In this document: positions 49,249 to 61,042 of the stretch, piece by piece | Numbering within the stretch: the first letter of the stretch is position 1 | Layout of the letters: each line of letters opens with the position of its first letter | Assembly (NCBI GenBank): GCA_965204565.1 | Contig: CBDBEU010000003.1 | Coordinates: 310,001 to 374,000 of the forward strand | Length of the DNA: 64,000 nt | From: CBDBEU01 sp965204565 | Lineage (GTDB): Bacteria > Pseudomonadota > Alphaproteobacteria > Rhizobiales > TMED25 | Direction: 5' to 3' | Position numbers and translations under genes: made by a program | The notes under the pieces: generated by a model | Seen by the model: the letters and a program-made list of their open reading frames with translations, nothing else | The model's database searches: none | What the model was told of the DNA's origin: nothing

Positions 49249-49443
49249 ATGGCGGCTTATGTGTGTGACAAATGCGGAATGAGCATTGGAACCATGACCT
49301 GCGGGTCGTGCAATTCGGAACTTGAGCATTCGACATTGACCAAGCCCGATGGCACCAGCGTGCACATTTCCGAATGCCCCAATGGCCATGGCAAGGTTAA
49401 GTCGCCCATGTGCTGCGGCCAGGACATGAGCTGCCAGGTCTGA
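49249..49443 (+). CDS. small zinc-ribbon protein
   Basis: The 64-residue product starts MAAYVCDKCGMSIGTMTCGS. Four Cys clusters (CDKC, CGSC, C-PNGHG and MCCGQDMSC) with a His suggest one or two zinc sites. A purine-rich GGGAGACTAAA precedes the ATG. I do not recognise a named family. The compact size and metal-binding pattern suggest a stress or redox accessory protein, possibly coupled with the preceding genes. Confidence 0.72.
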   Translation: MAAYVCDKCGMSIGTMTCGSCNSELEHSTLTKPDGTSVHISECPNGHGKVKSPMCCGQDMSCQV

Positions 49444-49614
49444 ACACCACGTTCGCCATGTTGGCTGCGCTAGCCGCGCCGGGCTCAATCATTCAAGCTG
49501 GTGAACACACCGCCGGTCCGCTCAGCGGCGGTGGCTTGTGGCGTATGGGGTGCTACTGGACCGGCGTGCGCCATTGTGGCGTGAATTTTACAACATACAG
49601 GACAGGTTGACGCG

Positions 49615-51240
49615 ATGCTGACGTGCGATTTCATCGCCAAGTTTCTCAAGGCCCGCGGCGTTACGCGCGTGTTCGGAACACCAGGCAGTGACACCATCAA
49701 TCTCATTCATGGGCTGAAAAGCGAGGGTATCGACTACACGCTGACCCATCATGAGAATACCGCCGCCTATATGGCGGCGACGCATGGCGAACTCACCAGC
49801 GTGCCCGGTGTGGTGGTGGTGACCAAGGGGCCGGGCGTGACCAATCTTGCCTCGGGCCTTGCCGCAGCCCATCTCGACCGTCGTCCGATTATCGTGTTCT
49901 CCGCCATTCTCGATGGCGAATTGCTGGCGAAGAACCCGCACCAGGATGTACCGCTGGTAGCGTTTGGCAGATTGATCTCCAAGCTGAGCGAGGAGGTGAC
50001 GGCGGAAAATGCGCTGGAACTTCTGCCGCGCGCCTACCAGACCGCGATCTCGCCGCGTCCGGGCGCGGTCTATCTACCTCTTTCGCCGGTGCAGTCGACC
50101 ACCGATCTGCCCACCGATGGGGCGGCCGCACAAGCGGTGATCGAGGCTGATGTGGCGCCTGAAATCGGCGAGATACCTGATATCTCCGCGGCAGCGGAAC
50201 TGGTCGCCAAGGCCAAGAAGCCGGTGGCGGTGGTCGGTGTCGGCGTTGTCGGCACGCGAACCTCGGCCCAGACCGTGGCGGCGATCAAAGCGCTCGGGAT
50301 TCCGGCTTGCGTGACATTGCAGGCGGTAGGTCAGGTGCCGAACGACCATCCGCTCTATATCGGCATGTGTGGCTGGTTCGGCACGCCGGTCGACCGCATG
50401 CTTGAAGCTGCCGATCTCATTCTCACCATCGGTCTTGATGGCTGGGACATCATCCGCCCGTTCCGCGCCAAGGTGCCGGTTGTCAGCCTGGATGCGGTCG
50501 ATGCCAATGACCGTACTTTCCAGCCTGTGAGGGCCGGATTTACCGGCGATCTCGGCGCCATGCTGAATGAACTGGCAAAATCAGGGCAGGGGCCGCGCGA
50601 ATGGGGTGAGGCGGAGGCTCAGGCCTGCTACCGCGACATTTGCGAGCATGAACTGGTCGTCAGCGCTGAACATGACGAGGCCGACGGCATCGCGCCGCAG
50701 GCGGTCTACAAGGAGCTGCGCAAACTGGTGCCGCGCGATACCATCATCACAGCGGATGCGGGCGCGCACAAATCGCTCGCCTCCCAGGCCTGGGAGGCCT
50801 ATGGGCCGCTCAGCTATTTTGTCTCCAATGGCCTTTCACCGATGGGATTTGCGCTTGGGGCGGCGATGGGCGCCAAGCTCGCCGCGCCGGAACGCACGGT
50901 CATTAGCGTGGTCGGGGATGGCGGATTTTTGATGTATACCGGCGATCTGGCGACGTTGGCACGGCTCGACCTGCCGATGATGCAGATCGTCATGGTCGAC
51001 AATGCCATGACCCAGGTGAAGTCGCGCCAGCTAAAGCAGGGTTATTCCACACAAGCCACCGATTTCCAGAGGATCGATTATTGCGCGGTGGCCCGCAGCC
51101 TGGGCGTTGAGGCGGCGCGCGCCGACACTATCGAGGCGTTTTGCGCGGCAGTCACCGCTGCACTGGCATCGGCAAAGCCGACCACTATCGAGGTAATCCT
51201 CGATGCGGGCGAATACCGGCGCATGCCGAGCGCTGTGTAA
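49615..51240 (+). CDS. acetolactate synthase-like thiamine diphosphate enzyme
   Basis: This 541-residue protein has the ALS-type Pyr domain (MLTCDFIAKFLKARGVTRVF, GTPGSDTINLIHGLKSEGID) with activating Glu in THHENTAAYMAATHG. The central FAD/Rossmann-like domain spans about 185-330. The PP domain has VVGDGGFLMYTGDLATLARL and MVDN, the GDG-x(24-27)-N motif. Biosynthetic ALS needs FAD; this one more resembles catabolic or decarboxylating relatives. The adjacent hydroxyacid dehydrogenases suggest an operon for hydroxy/oxo-acid metabolism. It is followed after 20 bp by the first of them. A second ThDP enzyme sits at 30080. Confidence 0.9.
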   Translation: MLTCDFIAKFLKARGVTRVFGTPGSDTINLIHGLKSEGIDYTLTHHENTAAYMAATHGELTSVPGVVVVTKGPGVTNLASGLAAAHLDRRPIIVFSAILDGELLAKNPHQDVPLVAFGRLISKLSEEVTAENALELLPRAYQTAISPRPGAVYLPLSPVQSTTDLPTDGAAAQAVIEADVAPEIGEIPDISAAAELVAKAKKPVAVVGVGVVGTRTSAQTVAAIKALGIPACVTLQAVGQVPNDHPLYIGMCGWFGTPVDRMLEAADLILTIGLDGWDIIRPFRAKVPVVSLDAVDANDRTFQPVRAGFTGDLGAMLNELAKSGQGPREWGEAEAQACYRDICEHELVVSAEHDEADGIAPQAVYKELRKLVPRDTIITADAGAHKSLASQAWEAYGPLSYFVSNGLSPMGFALGAAMGAKLAAPERTVISVVGDGGFLMYTGDLATLARLDLPMMQIVMVDNAMTQVKSRQLKQGYSTQATDFQRIDYCAVARSLGVEAARADTIEAFCAAVTAALASAKPTTIEVILDAGEYRRMPSAV

Positions 51241-51260
51241 AAAAACCGGGATGGGTGAGC

Positions 51261-52240
51261 ATGGCCAAACCAGTTGTTGCGTTGACGCGAGCCAGTTTCT
51301 TCAAACCCGGATGGATCGAGGAACACTGGCCGCGCATTGCCGAAAAGGCGGAACTGGTTTTGAGCCCACATGAGCCGGGACCGAAATTGCTGGCCGATGT
51401 GGCGCGCGCCGATGTCATCTATGCGCGCGGATTTCCGATCAGCCGCGAGACAATGCAGGCCGCGACCAATCTGCGCGGCGTGGTTGCCAGCGGCGTCGGT
51501 GTCGACAAGATCGATTTTGTTGCCGCAACCGAGCTCGGTATCGCGGTGGCCAATTCTTCCGGCAACACCGCGACCATGGCCGAATCAACCATGTTGCTGG
51601 TCGCCGCATTTGCCAAGAACCTGTTCTTCTGGGTTGATCTGACGCGCACCAATACATTGCCGAACTCTGCCCAGCAGGGGCGTGAGCTTGCTGGTCAAAC
51701 CATCGGGCTCATTGGTCTTGGACGCATCGGCGCCTATGTCGCCACGCTCACCCAGACTTATGGAATGCGCACGCTTGCCTTTGACCCTTATGTCGAGCCA
51801 TCGGATGTGGCGGAGATGGTGCCGCTCGATAACTTCTTAAGCAGTCCGACTATGTGTCGCTGCATCCGTTGTTGACGCAGGAAACGCGGTACATGATCAA
51901 TGCCGAGGCGCTGGCCAAGATGAAACCCTCAGCCATTCTGATCAACACCTCTCGTGGCGGTGTGGTTGATGAAAAAGCGCTGATCGATGCTCTCGATGCT
52001 GGCACCATCGCCGGCGCCGGGCTTGATGTGTTCGAGGTCGAACCGCCGGAGAAGAACAATCCGCTGCTCAAAATGTCCAATGTCATCGCCACCCCCCATG
52101 GATTGGGTCAGGTGGTCGAAGCGCGGCAGCGCAACGCGATCATGTCGGAGGACGGCATGTTGTCGCTGCTTGAGGGCAAGCTGCTGGAGCTGACGGTCAA
52201 TCGGGACGTCAAATGGCGTTTTGCCGGCGAGTCGTTCTGA
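51261..52240 (+). pseudogene. D-2-hydroxyacid dehydrogenase (single frameshift)
   Basis: ATG 51261 gives MAKPVVALTRASFFKPGWIE, then VGVDKIDFVAATELGIAVAN and the Rossmann motif TIGLIGLGRIGAYVATLTQT. At about 51836 one base is missing (DNFL then frame change); the next frame reads DYVSLHPLLTQETRYMINAE, then INTSRGGVVDEKALIDALDA and VIATPHGLGQVVEARQ, with the catalytic Arg, Glu and His regions. Restoring 1 nt gives a full-length enzyme, so it is either a recent pseudogene or a sequencing error. It probably reduces or oxidises a 2-oxo acid linked to the upstream ThDP enzyme. Confidence 0.82.
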
Positions 52241-53176
52241 TCAACCGATCACTTCAACATTGCGGGCCGCCTCGCCATAGACCTCCGGGTTGAGCACATC
52301 GAAGGGCCGTTTGCCGGCAAGAAAACGCTCAATGTTCTGGACCACACGTGAGGCCATTTCATCGCGGGGCTCTCGCGCGGTGCTGCCCATATGTGGTTTG
52401 AGGCACAACATTGGGAAGCTCCCACAAACGCTGGCGGGGTCTACGGCCCGGCTCTTGCCTCTCATTTTCAAACACAACAAGCCCGGCGCTGCGGATACGC
52501 CCCTCGACAAGGGTGGCTTCAAGCGCGGTTTCGGCGGTCAGGCTTGGACACAGGGCGATGAAATCTGATTCCATGAACAGATCGTCGAGCGAGCGGAATT
52601 CGGCATTGCCAAGGGGGGAATTCCTCCGCCGCGCTCAGGCGTGAGCTCTTGTTGTAGAGGATGCGCATGTCGCAGGCGGCAGCTCTCTTGGCCAGATGCG
52701 CGCCAATGGCGCCGAGGCCGACAATGCCCAGGGTCTTGCCGAACAGCCGCGTTGCCTTGAACGCGGTCGACTGGTTCTGGGTCCAGGCCCCCGATTGCAG
52801 AAAATTGCGGGCATGCTGAAGGTTCCACGCGGTTGCCATCAGCAGTGCAAAGGTGAATTCGGCGATGGTCTTGGAGACAAAATTGGACAGTCCACACACC
52901 GGGATGTTGCGTTACGAACAGGCCTTGTGATCGACGAAGGTGGCGGTCATGTTCATCACTGAAACGAGTTTCAGCGACTTGGCGGCATTGATCACTTCGC
53001 GGTTGAACTTGATGCCGGCAAGACCAAACAGGATGTCCTTGTCGCGCACTGCCTCAACCAGCTCGTCATGGGAAATGGGGTGGTCGGTGCCGGGATGGAT
53101 GGTGACATCGCCGAGCCGTCTCAGCCATTCGGCCGCGGCATCGGGTATCGCCTAGGGGGACATAGATCTTGGTCAT
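52241..53176 (-). pseudogene. second D-2-hydroxyacid dehydrogenase, degenerate
   Basis: Starting at ATG 53176 (MTKIYVP) the frame breaks at once in a C-run/TAG, then reads IPDAAAEWLRRLGDVTIHPG and DELVEAVRDKDILFGLAG. Further shifts precede GLSNFVSKTIAEFTFALLMA, KTLGIVGLGAIGAHLAKRAA and, near the end, EMASRVVQNIERFLAGKRPF. Stop is at 52241-52243, head to head with the preceding gene's TGA. At least four lesions make it non-functional. Confidence 0.8.
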
Positions 53177-53196
53177 TGCATCCTCGATGGTGAAAA

Positions 53197-54074
53197 TTAC
53201 CGGTGCGTATCTGCGCGTCCGGCCATTTTGCAGAGAGGAGTGGAGGGTGTCGACCGCCTGGCGGGGTCAGCTTTGGCGGTCCAGAGCTTCGATAAATCGA
53301 ATTCATGGACATCGCGGCACAGAGCGGCAAAGCCATCGGCTTGATGGGCGACAACCGCCTTGCCCTTTTCGGCCGTGGTAGCCGATGCGTTGCCGACCAC
53401 GCCTTCAGGGTTGAGATCCTGCGCCTGCCAGGCAAAGGGGTGGGTTCCATGGGCACGACGATGGGTGTGCTGATCGATCATGCCGGTCTGGATCGATTTA
53501 AAATCGGCAGCCAGCTCCATATGCACCAGCTCAGGGCAGAGATACAGCATGACTGAGGTTGCAAAATCACCGCCATGGATGCCGTAAGTTCTTTCGATTA
53601 CGGGAAAGATGCCCTCGGGATAGCCAAAACGCGACCAGGCGATTGCAACCACCAGCATTGAGTGGCGTACCCTCAGATCGCGGGCGATGATGTCAAGAAC
53701 CGGAACGTTGCCGCCATGGGAATTGATCAAGATCAGCTTGCACACCCCGGCGCGGTGAACGCTCTCGGCGATGTCGGTCAGGCCCGAGGCTAGGCTTTCA
53801 GCGGCGAGTGTGAGGGTGCCGGGCGAGGCGATGTGCTCGTTTGATTTGCCGTAAGGCAGGGCCGGCAGGAAAGTGACCGGAAGATCATCGCCAAGCCGGT
53901 GTGCTGCTGCTGCCACCATACCTCGGCGATAGCGGTATCGGTGGACACCGGTAGATGCGGCCCGTGCTGTTCGATCGCGGCAATTGGCAACGCCGCGATC
54001 CACTCAGGTTCGCGGGCAGCGGCAAAGTCACGCGCTGTCATGTCCCGCCAAAATTGGCGCGGAAGCATCTGCAT
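53197..54074 (-). pseudogene. creatininase-family amidohydrolase (frameshift)
   Basis: ATG 54074 gives MQMLPRQFWRDMTARDFAAA and PIAAIEQHGPHLPVSTDTAI, which holds the metal-binding E-Q-H-G-P-H-L-P pattern. A 1-nt change near 53915 moves coding to the frame with VTFLPALPYGKSNEHIASPG and ICLIxNSHGGN-type INSHGGNVPVLDIIARDL. Later YGIHGGDFATSVMLYL supplies another metal ligand. Intact members open creatinine or related amide rings. It is paralogous to the intact gene at 55928. Confidence 0.82.
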
Positions 54075-54113
54075 TTCCCTCCGGCCTGCTCGTTCCGGCG
54101 CGCCGATGTGTGC

Positions 54114-54809
54114 TCAGAAGTGCCAGTTGATGCCGCCGGAAACTGTATCCATATCGAGGTCCGGGTTCACCGACTGGGCGGGAACAGGTGCCGGTCCGAC
54201 GAACGCGGCTGTGTCGTCATCAATCCAGTAGTGCCGGTATTCGCCAAACATTGAAATGTCGTTGGTTACCGCAACCTCGACACCAGCTCCCAGAGTGGCG
54301 CCAATGTCGGTGCTGCCATGAGTCTCGGTGGCAGTGTCTGCCGGGTTGGTGAGTGAGTAGTCGTAATCAAGCACGGACAGGCCGCCAATGACATAGGGCT
54401 GGAAACTGTCGTAGGCGAGCCCGACCCGAGCGGTCACGCTCATCAGAAAATCGGTTTCGACTGTGTGGGTTGCAGCTGCGGCGTCCACTCCCGACCCTTC
54501 GGTTGAAAAATAGTTGAGGTCGGTGCCGATACCCAGCACGATCCTTGCATTCTGCCAGTTCTTGCCCAGTTGAACGCCAACCTGTCCGCCATCAACGCCG
54601 AATGTCGCAGGTCCGTTTACCGAGGTGCTTCTGGTGGTGTCTCCCTAGGCTCCACCGCCGTTGAAGCCGGCAGAAAAGCCGTTCTAGTCATGCATATAGG
54701 ACGCCTCGGAAGCGAGCGTTGGTCCTGGAGTGTAGAAAAGGTCGTCCGCGCCATGGGCGGCACTGGAGAAAATAGCGCCGGCGGCGGCAAGTGTGAAAAT
54801 ACGCAACAT
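54114..54809 (-). pseudogene. porin-like outer membrane beta-barrel protein with two ambers
   Basis: ATG 54809 opens MLRIFTLAAAGAIFSSAAHG, a signal peptide with AHG cleavage. The mature part reads ADDLFYTPGPTL before TAG at 54684-54686 (Trp expected before NGFSAGFNGG) and TAG at 54645-54647 (Trp expected before GDTTRS). It then continues cleanly with GVDGGQVGVQLGKNWQNARI and DSFQPYVIGGLSVLDY to the C-terminal aromatic SGGINWHF. This is the Omp25/Hbp-type barrel common in Rhizobiales. If both ambers are CCTGG-type errors, the gene is intact. Confidence 0.75.
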
Positions 54810-55015
54810 CGCAATTCCCCTGCACGTGTTCTGATCTGGGGAATAGTTAAATCCGATTGGGTACTTTTTCCGTATCAAATTCGGGGTTTTGAGGTTGAAA
54901 TTGAGATCATGATGAATCAGGGGTTAACGCCATCGGATGCAGTGCTCATAAGTCGTGGGCTGCTGCGGGTTTCAACCGCATCAGCAGGTGAGGGTGTAGG
55001 AGCGGGATTGAATTG

Positions 55016-55522
55016 ATGGCCGCCGGTAAGACAATTCATGTCAATGACAAGATGCAAAGCGGCTACAGCTATGCGCTGGAAGCCCCGGTGGGGGCTGATT
55101 TTGCACCCGGATTCGAGCCGCATTTCACACCCTAGGAGATGCTCGAGCTCGGGGTGTTTGAAGGCAAATACTGCAATGACTGCGGCGGCGAGTTTCCCGC
55201 AGGCTGGTTTGGCACCGCAAAGATCAGCGAGACGGCTGATGCGCGGCCCAACTGTTTCGGCATCAAGTCGCGCCAGCCGCTGTCGGTGTGGCGGGACAAG
55301 GGGTGGATTTACGGGCCCGATCCGCGCGGTTGGTTCCAGTGGTACTGCCGCTACTATCTGGGGCGGCGACTTGAGGACATCGACAGCAAGCAGATCGGTC
55401 GCTGGCGGACCTTTGCGCGCCACGCCGGTCAGGTGAGAGCCAATTGCGAACCGGGCGATCTCTTCTGCAGGCCGCGCCAGCGCCAGGCGCTTTTACAATG
55501 GTCTCACGCCACGTTTATCTAA
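55016..55522 (+). pseudogene. conserved hypothetical protein with one in-frame amber
   Basis: ATG 55016 (MAAGKTIHVNDKMQSGYSYA) runs to TAA 55520-55522 with a single TAG at 55133-55135, where FTP-stop-EMLELGVFEGKY suggests an original CAG (Gln) in CCCCAGGAG. The rest, KYCNDCGGEFPAGWF, then GWFQWYCRYYLGRRLED and NCEPGDLFCRPRQRQALLQW, is a conserved Cys- and Trp-rich protein seen across bacteria without assigned function, as far as I know. Its last 4 bp overlap the cupin stop on the opposite strand. Confidence 0.65.
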
Positions 55523-55917
55523 AGGCGAGGCGGCCTCAAGTCTTGTGCAGGCAGGTTCTCGGTTCCGGGCCGGATGTCACCCACCGGAAAGAAGCATAGC
55601 AGCATCAGCGGTTCAGAGCCAGTGTTGCGGGTGACATGGGGCTCATCGGCCGGAACCAGAATGGTGTCGCCGGGGACGATGGCATGCACCTTGCCGCCGG
55701 CATGGATTTCGCCGCTGCCCGAGACCACATGCATGCATTCCTCAAAGCCGTGATGGACATGAGGGCCGCGCAAGGTCTCGCCGGGCTCAGGCACCGGGAT
55801 TTCAACCAATCTCAGCGTCGCTGACTTAGCGCCGACATGTTCTGCAACGATTTCCATCGACACCCGGCCGGGAAGGCCGAATATGCGGGCATCTTTCTGG
55901 GCAATGATCTGTGCCAT
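55519..55917 (-). CDS. cupin-domain protein
   Basis: This 132-residue protein begins MAQIIAQKDARIFGLPGRVS at ATG 55917. One conserved beta-barrel is visible: GPHVHHGFEECMHVVSGSGE (first cupin motif with His-x-His-x-Glu) and PHVTRNTGSEPLMLLCFFP (second motif). Small cupins act as dioxygenases, isomerases or sugar-binding regulators. The start lies 10 bp after the stop of the upstream creatininase gene (55928-56737), indicating an operon with it and probably a shared catabolic substrate. Confidence 0.85.
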   Translation of the reverse strand: MAQIIAQKDARIFGLPGRVSMEIVAEHVGAKSATLRLVEIPVPEPGETLRGPHVHHGFEECMHVVSGSGEIHAGGKVHAIVPGDTILVPADEPHVTRNTGSEPLMLLCFFPVGDIRPGTENLPAQDLRPPRL

Positions 55918-55927
55918 TATGTCGGTC

Positions 55928-56737
55928 TCAAGCGGTTTTTCTGAGGGCTTTGACGTCGGTGGTGCCGCCCTGGACGGCATCGAGCTGGCGGAAAATTTCG
56001 GCCGCCTCGGTGGCGATGGCGCCGGCAATGTCGGAAACCATGCGCTCGCCCTTTTCGATGGTGGCGTGCTCTGGCGTGCCGTACCAGCCGGTCGGCGCGA
56101 TGGAGCGAATATCGGTAAGCACCGGCTGGTAGGAGGCGGTGCGGCGCAGCTTGTCCATGTGGCTGCCATGCTGATGGTCGGAGGAGCGCTCGATGCGATC
56201 GAGATGCACTAGGTCCGACCGATGGGCGAGCACTGCCAGCGCCTCGATCTCGCCGCCATGGGTGAGGCCGCCGCAATCGGGACCGTACATTTCAGCTGCG
56301 ACATAGCAGGCATGAACGGTGACCACGCTCATGCCGTGCTCGCGGTGCAGGGCCTCGGCGGTGAGTGCCAGTGACGGGCTGTTGCCCTCATGCCAATTGA
56401 GGATCAACAGCTCGCGTGCGCCGTGTTGGGCGGTCGACACGCAGGTATCGCACACCAGAGACATATAGGTTTCGGGCTTCAGCGATATTGTGCCCTCGAA
56501 CGGCATGTGCATTGGCGTGACGCCCAATGGCCCGCCCGGCAACACCAGCCCGTTCATTTTTTCGGCGACCGCATGGGCAATCACATCGGCGGCGAAGATA
56601 TCGGTGCCGGTCGGCAGATGCATGCCGTGCTGCTCGACACTGCCGGCGGGCAGGATGACCAGCGGATTGTCTTCAAACTGGGCGGCGATCTCGGGTTGTG
56701 TCAGCTCGATGAAGAAACGTGAGGGCAGATCGGTCAT
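55928..56737 (-). CDS. creatininase-family amidohydrolase
   Basis: This 269-residue protein is intact. The metal ligands appear in LPAGSVEQHGMHLPTGTDIF (Glu, His, Asp), LILNWHEGNSPSLALTAEAL (His-Glu-Gly-Asn) and GLTHGGEIEALAVLA (Gly-Gly-Glu). Members hydrolyse creatinine or similar cyclic amides, or act in cofactor synthesis (MftE, FAPy deformylase), so the substrate is open. The gene precedes the cupin by 10 bp. It resembles the broken copy at 53197-54074 in fold, but the two are not near-identical. Confidence 0.9.
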   Translation of the reverse strand: MTDLPSRFFIELTQPEIAAQFEDNPLVILPAGSVEQHGMHLPTGTDIFAADVIAHAVAEKMNGLVLPGGPLGVTPMHMPFEGTISLKPETYMSLVCDTCVSTAQHGARELLILNWHEGNSPSLALTAEALHREHGMSVVTVHACYVAAEMYGPDCGGLTHGGEIEALAVLAHRSDLVHLDRIERSSDHQHGSHMDKLRRTASYQPVLTDIRSIAPTGWYGTPEHATIEKGERMVSDIAGAIATEAAEIFRQLDAVQGGTTDVKALRKTA

Positions 56738-56806
56738 TGTTGTCTCCGGCGCGAATTAGCGCTGTTCTGAGGCAAGTAGAGTGTAGCCCAGTCAAGGGCC
56801 TGATGC

Positions 56807-57898
56807 TCAAGCGGCGCTGCGATCGCCGGAAGCGACTTCATTGCGGGCTTCGTCCATGATGTCGGACAGCCGCACCATGGCGCCGTTCTGGTCAACCGAT
56901 TTGAGCGCGGCATAGACGATGCCGAGCGCAACATTGCCGTCACGGGCGGACAATTCCTGTGACTGGCCAGTGCGACAGATATCGGCAAACATCTCAAGCT
57001 CATCGACAAACATATTGCCCTGCATCAGGTCGAGCACTTCGCGATCACCGTAACGATCGATGCCGCGCTGAATATAGAGCGTCGAGGTCTTGTGCAGATT
57101 GTCCGGATCGTCCCAGGTGCCGAAATCAAGCTCGTAATGCATCAGGCCGCTCTGGCCGAACACGCGGATCGAATAGATGCCGGGCGAGGTCCAGCACGAG
57201 CCGACATAGCCAAGCTTGCCATCGGCGAATCTGAGCACCGTCATTGACTGGTCGTCGACCTCGGCGCCCACAGACGACAGCTTGGAGGCGACAGAGCTCA
57301 CTTCCGCGATCTCGCCGCCCAGATAATGCAAGCTGTCGAACTGGTGGATCGCGAGCTGTGACAGCGGGCCGCCGGGCGCGCGGTCGCGGTACCAGCGCCA
57401 GGTATCGGGGGTCAGTTCAAGTGCGCGTTCATTGGAAAAATTGGCCTCGAAAAAGGCGATCTTGCCAAGCTCTCCATTGTCTATAGCGGCGCGCATGGCG
57501 CGGGTGCCTTTGAGCAGGCGGGCGCTGTGGCCGACCATCACCTTGATATTGTGGCGCTCTTCCAGTGCCTCGATCCTCAGGCCATTGGCGAGCGTGTTGG
57601 CGAGCGGCTTTTCGGTATAGACGTGCTTGCCGGCGCTGGCGACCTGTTCGGCGACGGGTAGATGCTGTTCGTTGGGAACGGTCAGGATCACGCCCTTGAT
57701 TTCCGGATCGTTCAGCATGGTGTCCAGATCGGGCACCGAGGGCACGCCATATTCCGCCTCGAAGGCGGCTCGCTTCTCTTCAGAGCGGCTGAAACCGCAC
57801 GCGATCACAAGCCGGTCCGATGTGTGGGCCGAGCGGGTCAGCACCCGCGCCCAGCGGCCAAGGCCGATAATGCCAATTTTCACCGGTTCAGTGGTCAT
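56807..57898 (-). CDS. Gfo/Idh/MocA-family NAD(P)-dependent oxidoreductase
   Basis: This 363-residue protein has the Rossmann opening VKIGIIGLGRWARVLTRSAH and the active-site EKPLANTLANGLRIEALEER (Lys-Pro motif). The C-terminal domain contains GGPLSQLAIHQFDSLHYLGG, with His in the catalytic position. Such enzymes oxidise sugars, inositols or related polyols. It is followed 69 bp downstream by the creatininase and cupin genes on the same strand, suggesting one catabolic unit. The upstream gap to the amidohydrolase is 106 bp. Confidence 0.9.
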   Translation of the reverse strand: MTTEPVKIGIIGLGRWARVLTRSAHTSDRLVIACGFSRSEEKRAAFEAEYGVPSVPDLDTMLNDPEIKGVILTVPNEQHLPVAEQVASAGKHVYTEKPLANTLANGLRIEALEERHNIKVMVGHSARLLKGTRAMRAAIDNGELGKIAFFEANFSNERALELTPDTWRWYRDRAPGGPLSQLAIHQFDSLHYLGGEIAEVSSVASKLSSVGAEVDDQSMTVLRFADGKLGYVGSCWTSPGIYSIRVFGQSGLMHYELDFGTWDDPDNLHKTSTLYIQRGIDRYGDREVLDLMQGNMFVDELEMFADICRTGQSQELSARDGNVALGIVYAALKSVDQNGAMVRLSDIMDEARNEVASGDRSAA

Positions 57899-58004
57899 GA
57901 AATAGTCAACTCCCAGTTCGTGTTGGGCGATTGCGCTTAGTATGGCCCGTCAATATCCGGGTCAATTCCAAGGCGGGTGCGCCAGTGTTCAGGGACAGCG
58001 AGCG

Positions 58005-58967
58005 CTACATCCGCAAAAGACGCTCTGCATTTCCAGACAGGATCTTGATCCGGTCTTCCTTGCAAAGCGGTACTTGGCCCATCCAGTCAACGCCCGGCTT
58101 GTTGTCGATGAACGGCCAGTCGATCGCGAACAGCACGCGGTCAATGCCCATTTCCATGACGCAGCACAGTAATGCGGCATCTGAGAAGTTGCCGCTCGTG
58201 GTGACGTAGAAATTGTTGCAGAACACGTCGCGGAACTCGATCGGCGCATTGCCGGCGCGCTTCAGGTTATGATCGATGCGCCAGAGCAGGAATGGCAGCG
58301 TCTCGCCGAGATGGCCGGTGATGATCTTCAGCTTCGGGTGTTTTTCAAACACACGGCTCAGAACCATGCGGATGGCAGCAGTACCAGTTTCAACCGTGTA
58401 GCCCCAGGCGGCCAGCGGAAACAGGCCGAACTCTTCCGCATAGTCGGAATAATAAGTATCGACCACACCCTTGTTCGGCGGTCCGGGGTGGATGTAGATT
58501 GGAACATCTAGGGCCTCGGCGCGCTCATAGACGGCCCAGGATGCATTGTCGTCCATGAAGCGGTCATTGGTCATTGAGCTGATTAGCGCGCCCTTGAAGC
58601 CGAGCTTGTCGACACTGCGCTCCAACTCGTCGGCGGCGGCCTTGGGGTCCTGCATTGGCAGGGCGGCAAAGCCGGCAAAGCGCGACGGATTGGTTTTGAT
58701 CGCTTCGGCGAGATAATCGTTGGTCTGGCGGGCGGCCTTGACGGCGTCCTCGGTTCCGAGGATATGCAGGCCGGGAGGCGCGTGGGAGAGCACCTGCACA
58801 TCGATGCCGGCCTCGTCCATTTCTTTGATACGTTCGCCGCCAAAGTCGGAAATCCGCTCGATGAATTTGACCGGGCGCGGGCGCTGGTTGGTGTACAGGT
58901 CGGTAACCGCCTTGTCGAAATAGTGCTCTTCAATGGCGATGATGCGTGGCTTGTCCTGCGATGGCAT
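58005..58967 (-). CDS. amidohydrolase-family (ACMSD/resorcylate decarboxylase-like) metal enzyme
   Basis: This 320-residue protein starts near MPSQDKPRIIAIEEHYFDKA; EEHY is the variant N-terminal metal motif of the ACMSD clan. Other metal/active-site segments are PIYIHPGPPNKGVVDTYYSD, LKIITGHLGETLPFLLWRID and RVLFAIDWPFIDNKPGV. Relatives decarboxylate aromatic acids such as gamma-resorcylate, or hydrolyse ring products. It heads the minus-strand block that leads to the oxidoreductase and creatininase. The reaction is inferred only at the superfamily level. Confidence 0.88.
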   Translation of the reverse strand: MPSQDKPRIIAIEEHYFDKAVTDLYTNQRPRPVKFIERISDFGGERIKEMDEAGIDVQVLSHAPPGLHILGTEDAVKAARQTNDYLAEAIKTNPSRFAGFAALPMQDPKAAADELERSVDKLGFKGALISSMTNDRFMDDNASWAVYERAEALDVPIYIHPGPPNKGVVDTYYSDYAEEFGLFPLAAWGYTVETGTAAIRMVLSRVFEKHPKLKIITGHLGETLPFLLWRIDHNLKRAGNAPIEFRDVFCNNFYVTTSGNFSDAALLCCVMEMGIDRVLFAIDWPFIDNKPGVDWMGQVPLCKEDRIKILSGNAERLLRM

Positions 58968-59073
58968 AAGGCTTCCTTAAGAATATGCGTGGCGGCGGCG
59001 GAGTGCATCCCCGCTCAACTTGACTGGCGCGACACTAACGGGCGAAGTGGGGCCGGGACAAGCACGTCTGTTG

Positions 59074-60900
<1,827 letters not shown>

Positions 60901-61042
60901 TCGTTGCCTTGTAAGGCTCTTTGTTGCGGTGCACAAGGCGCAACATGTGATGGCTTTGCGGCTCGACAATGTGCCCGCAAACCGCCAAGATCGCGTTTCC
61001 CAGCCGCGCTCGGTGAGAGGACGGACGTTTGAGCCATTGTCC

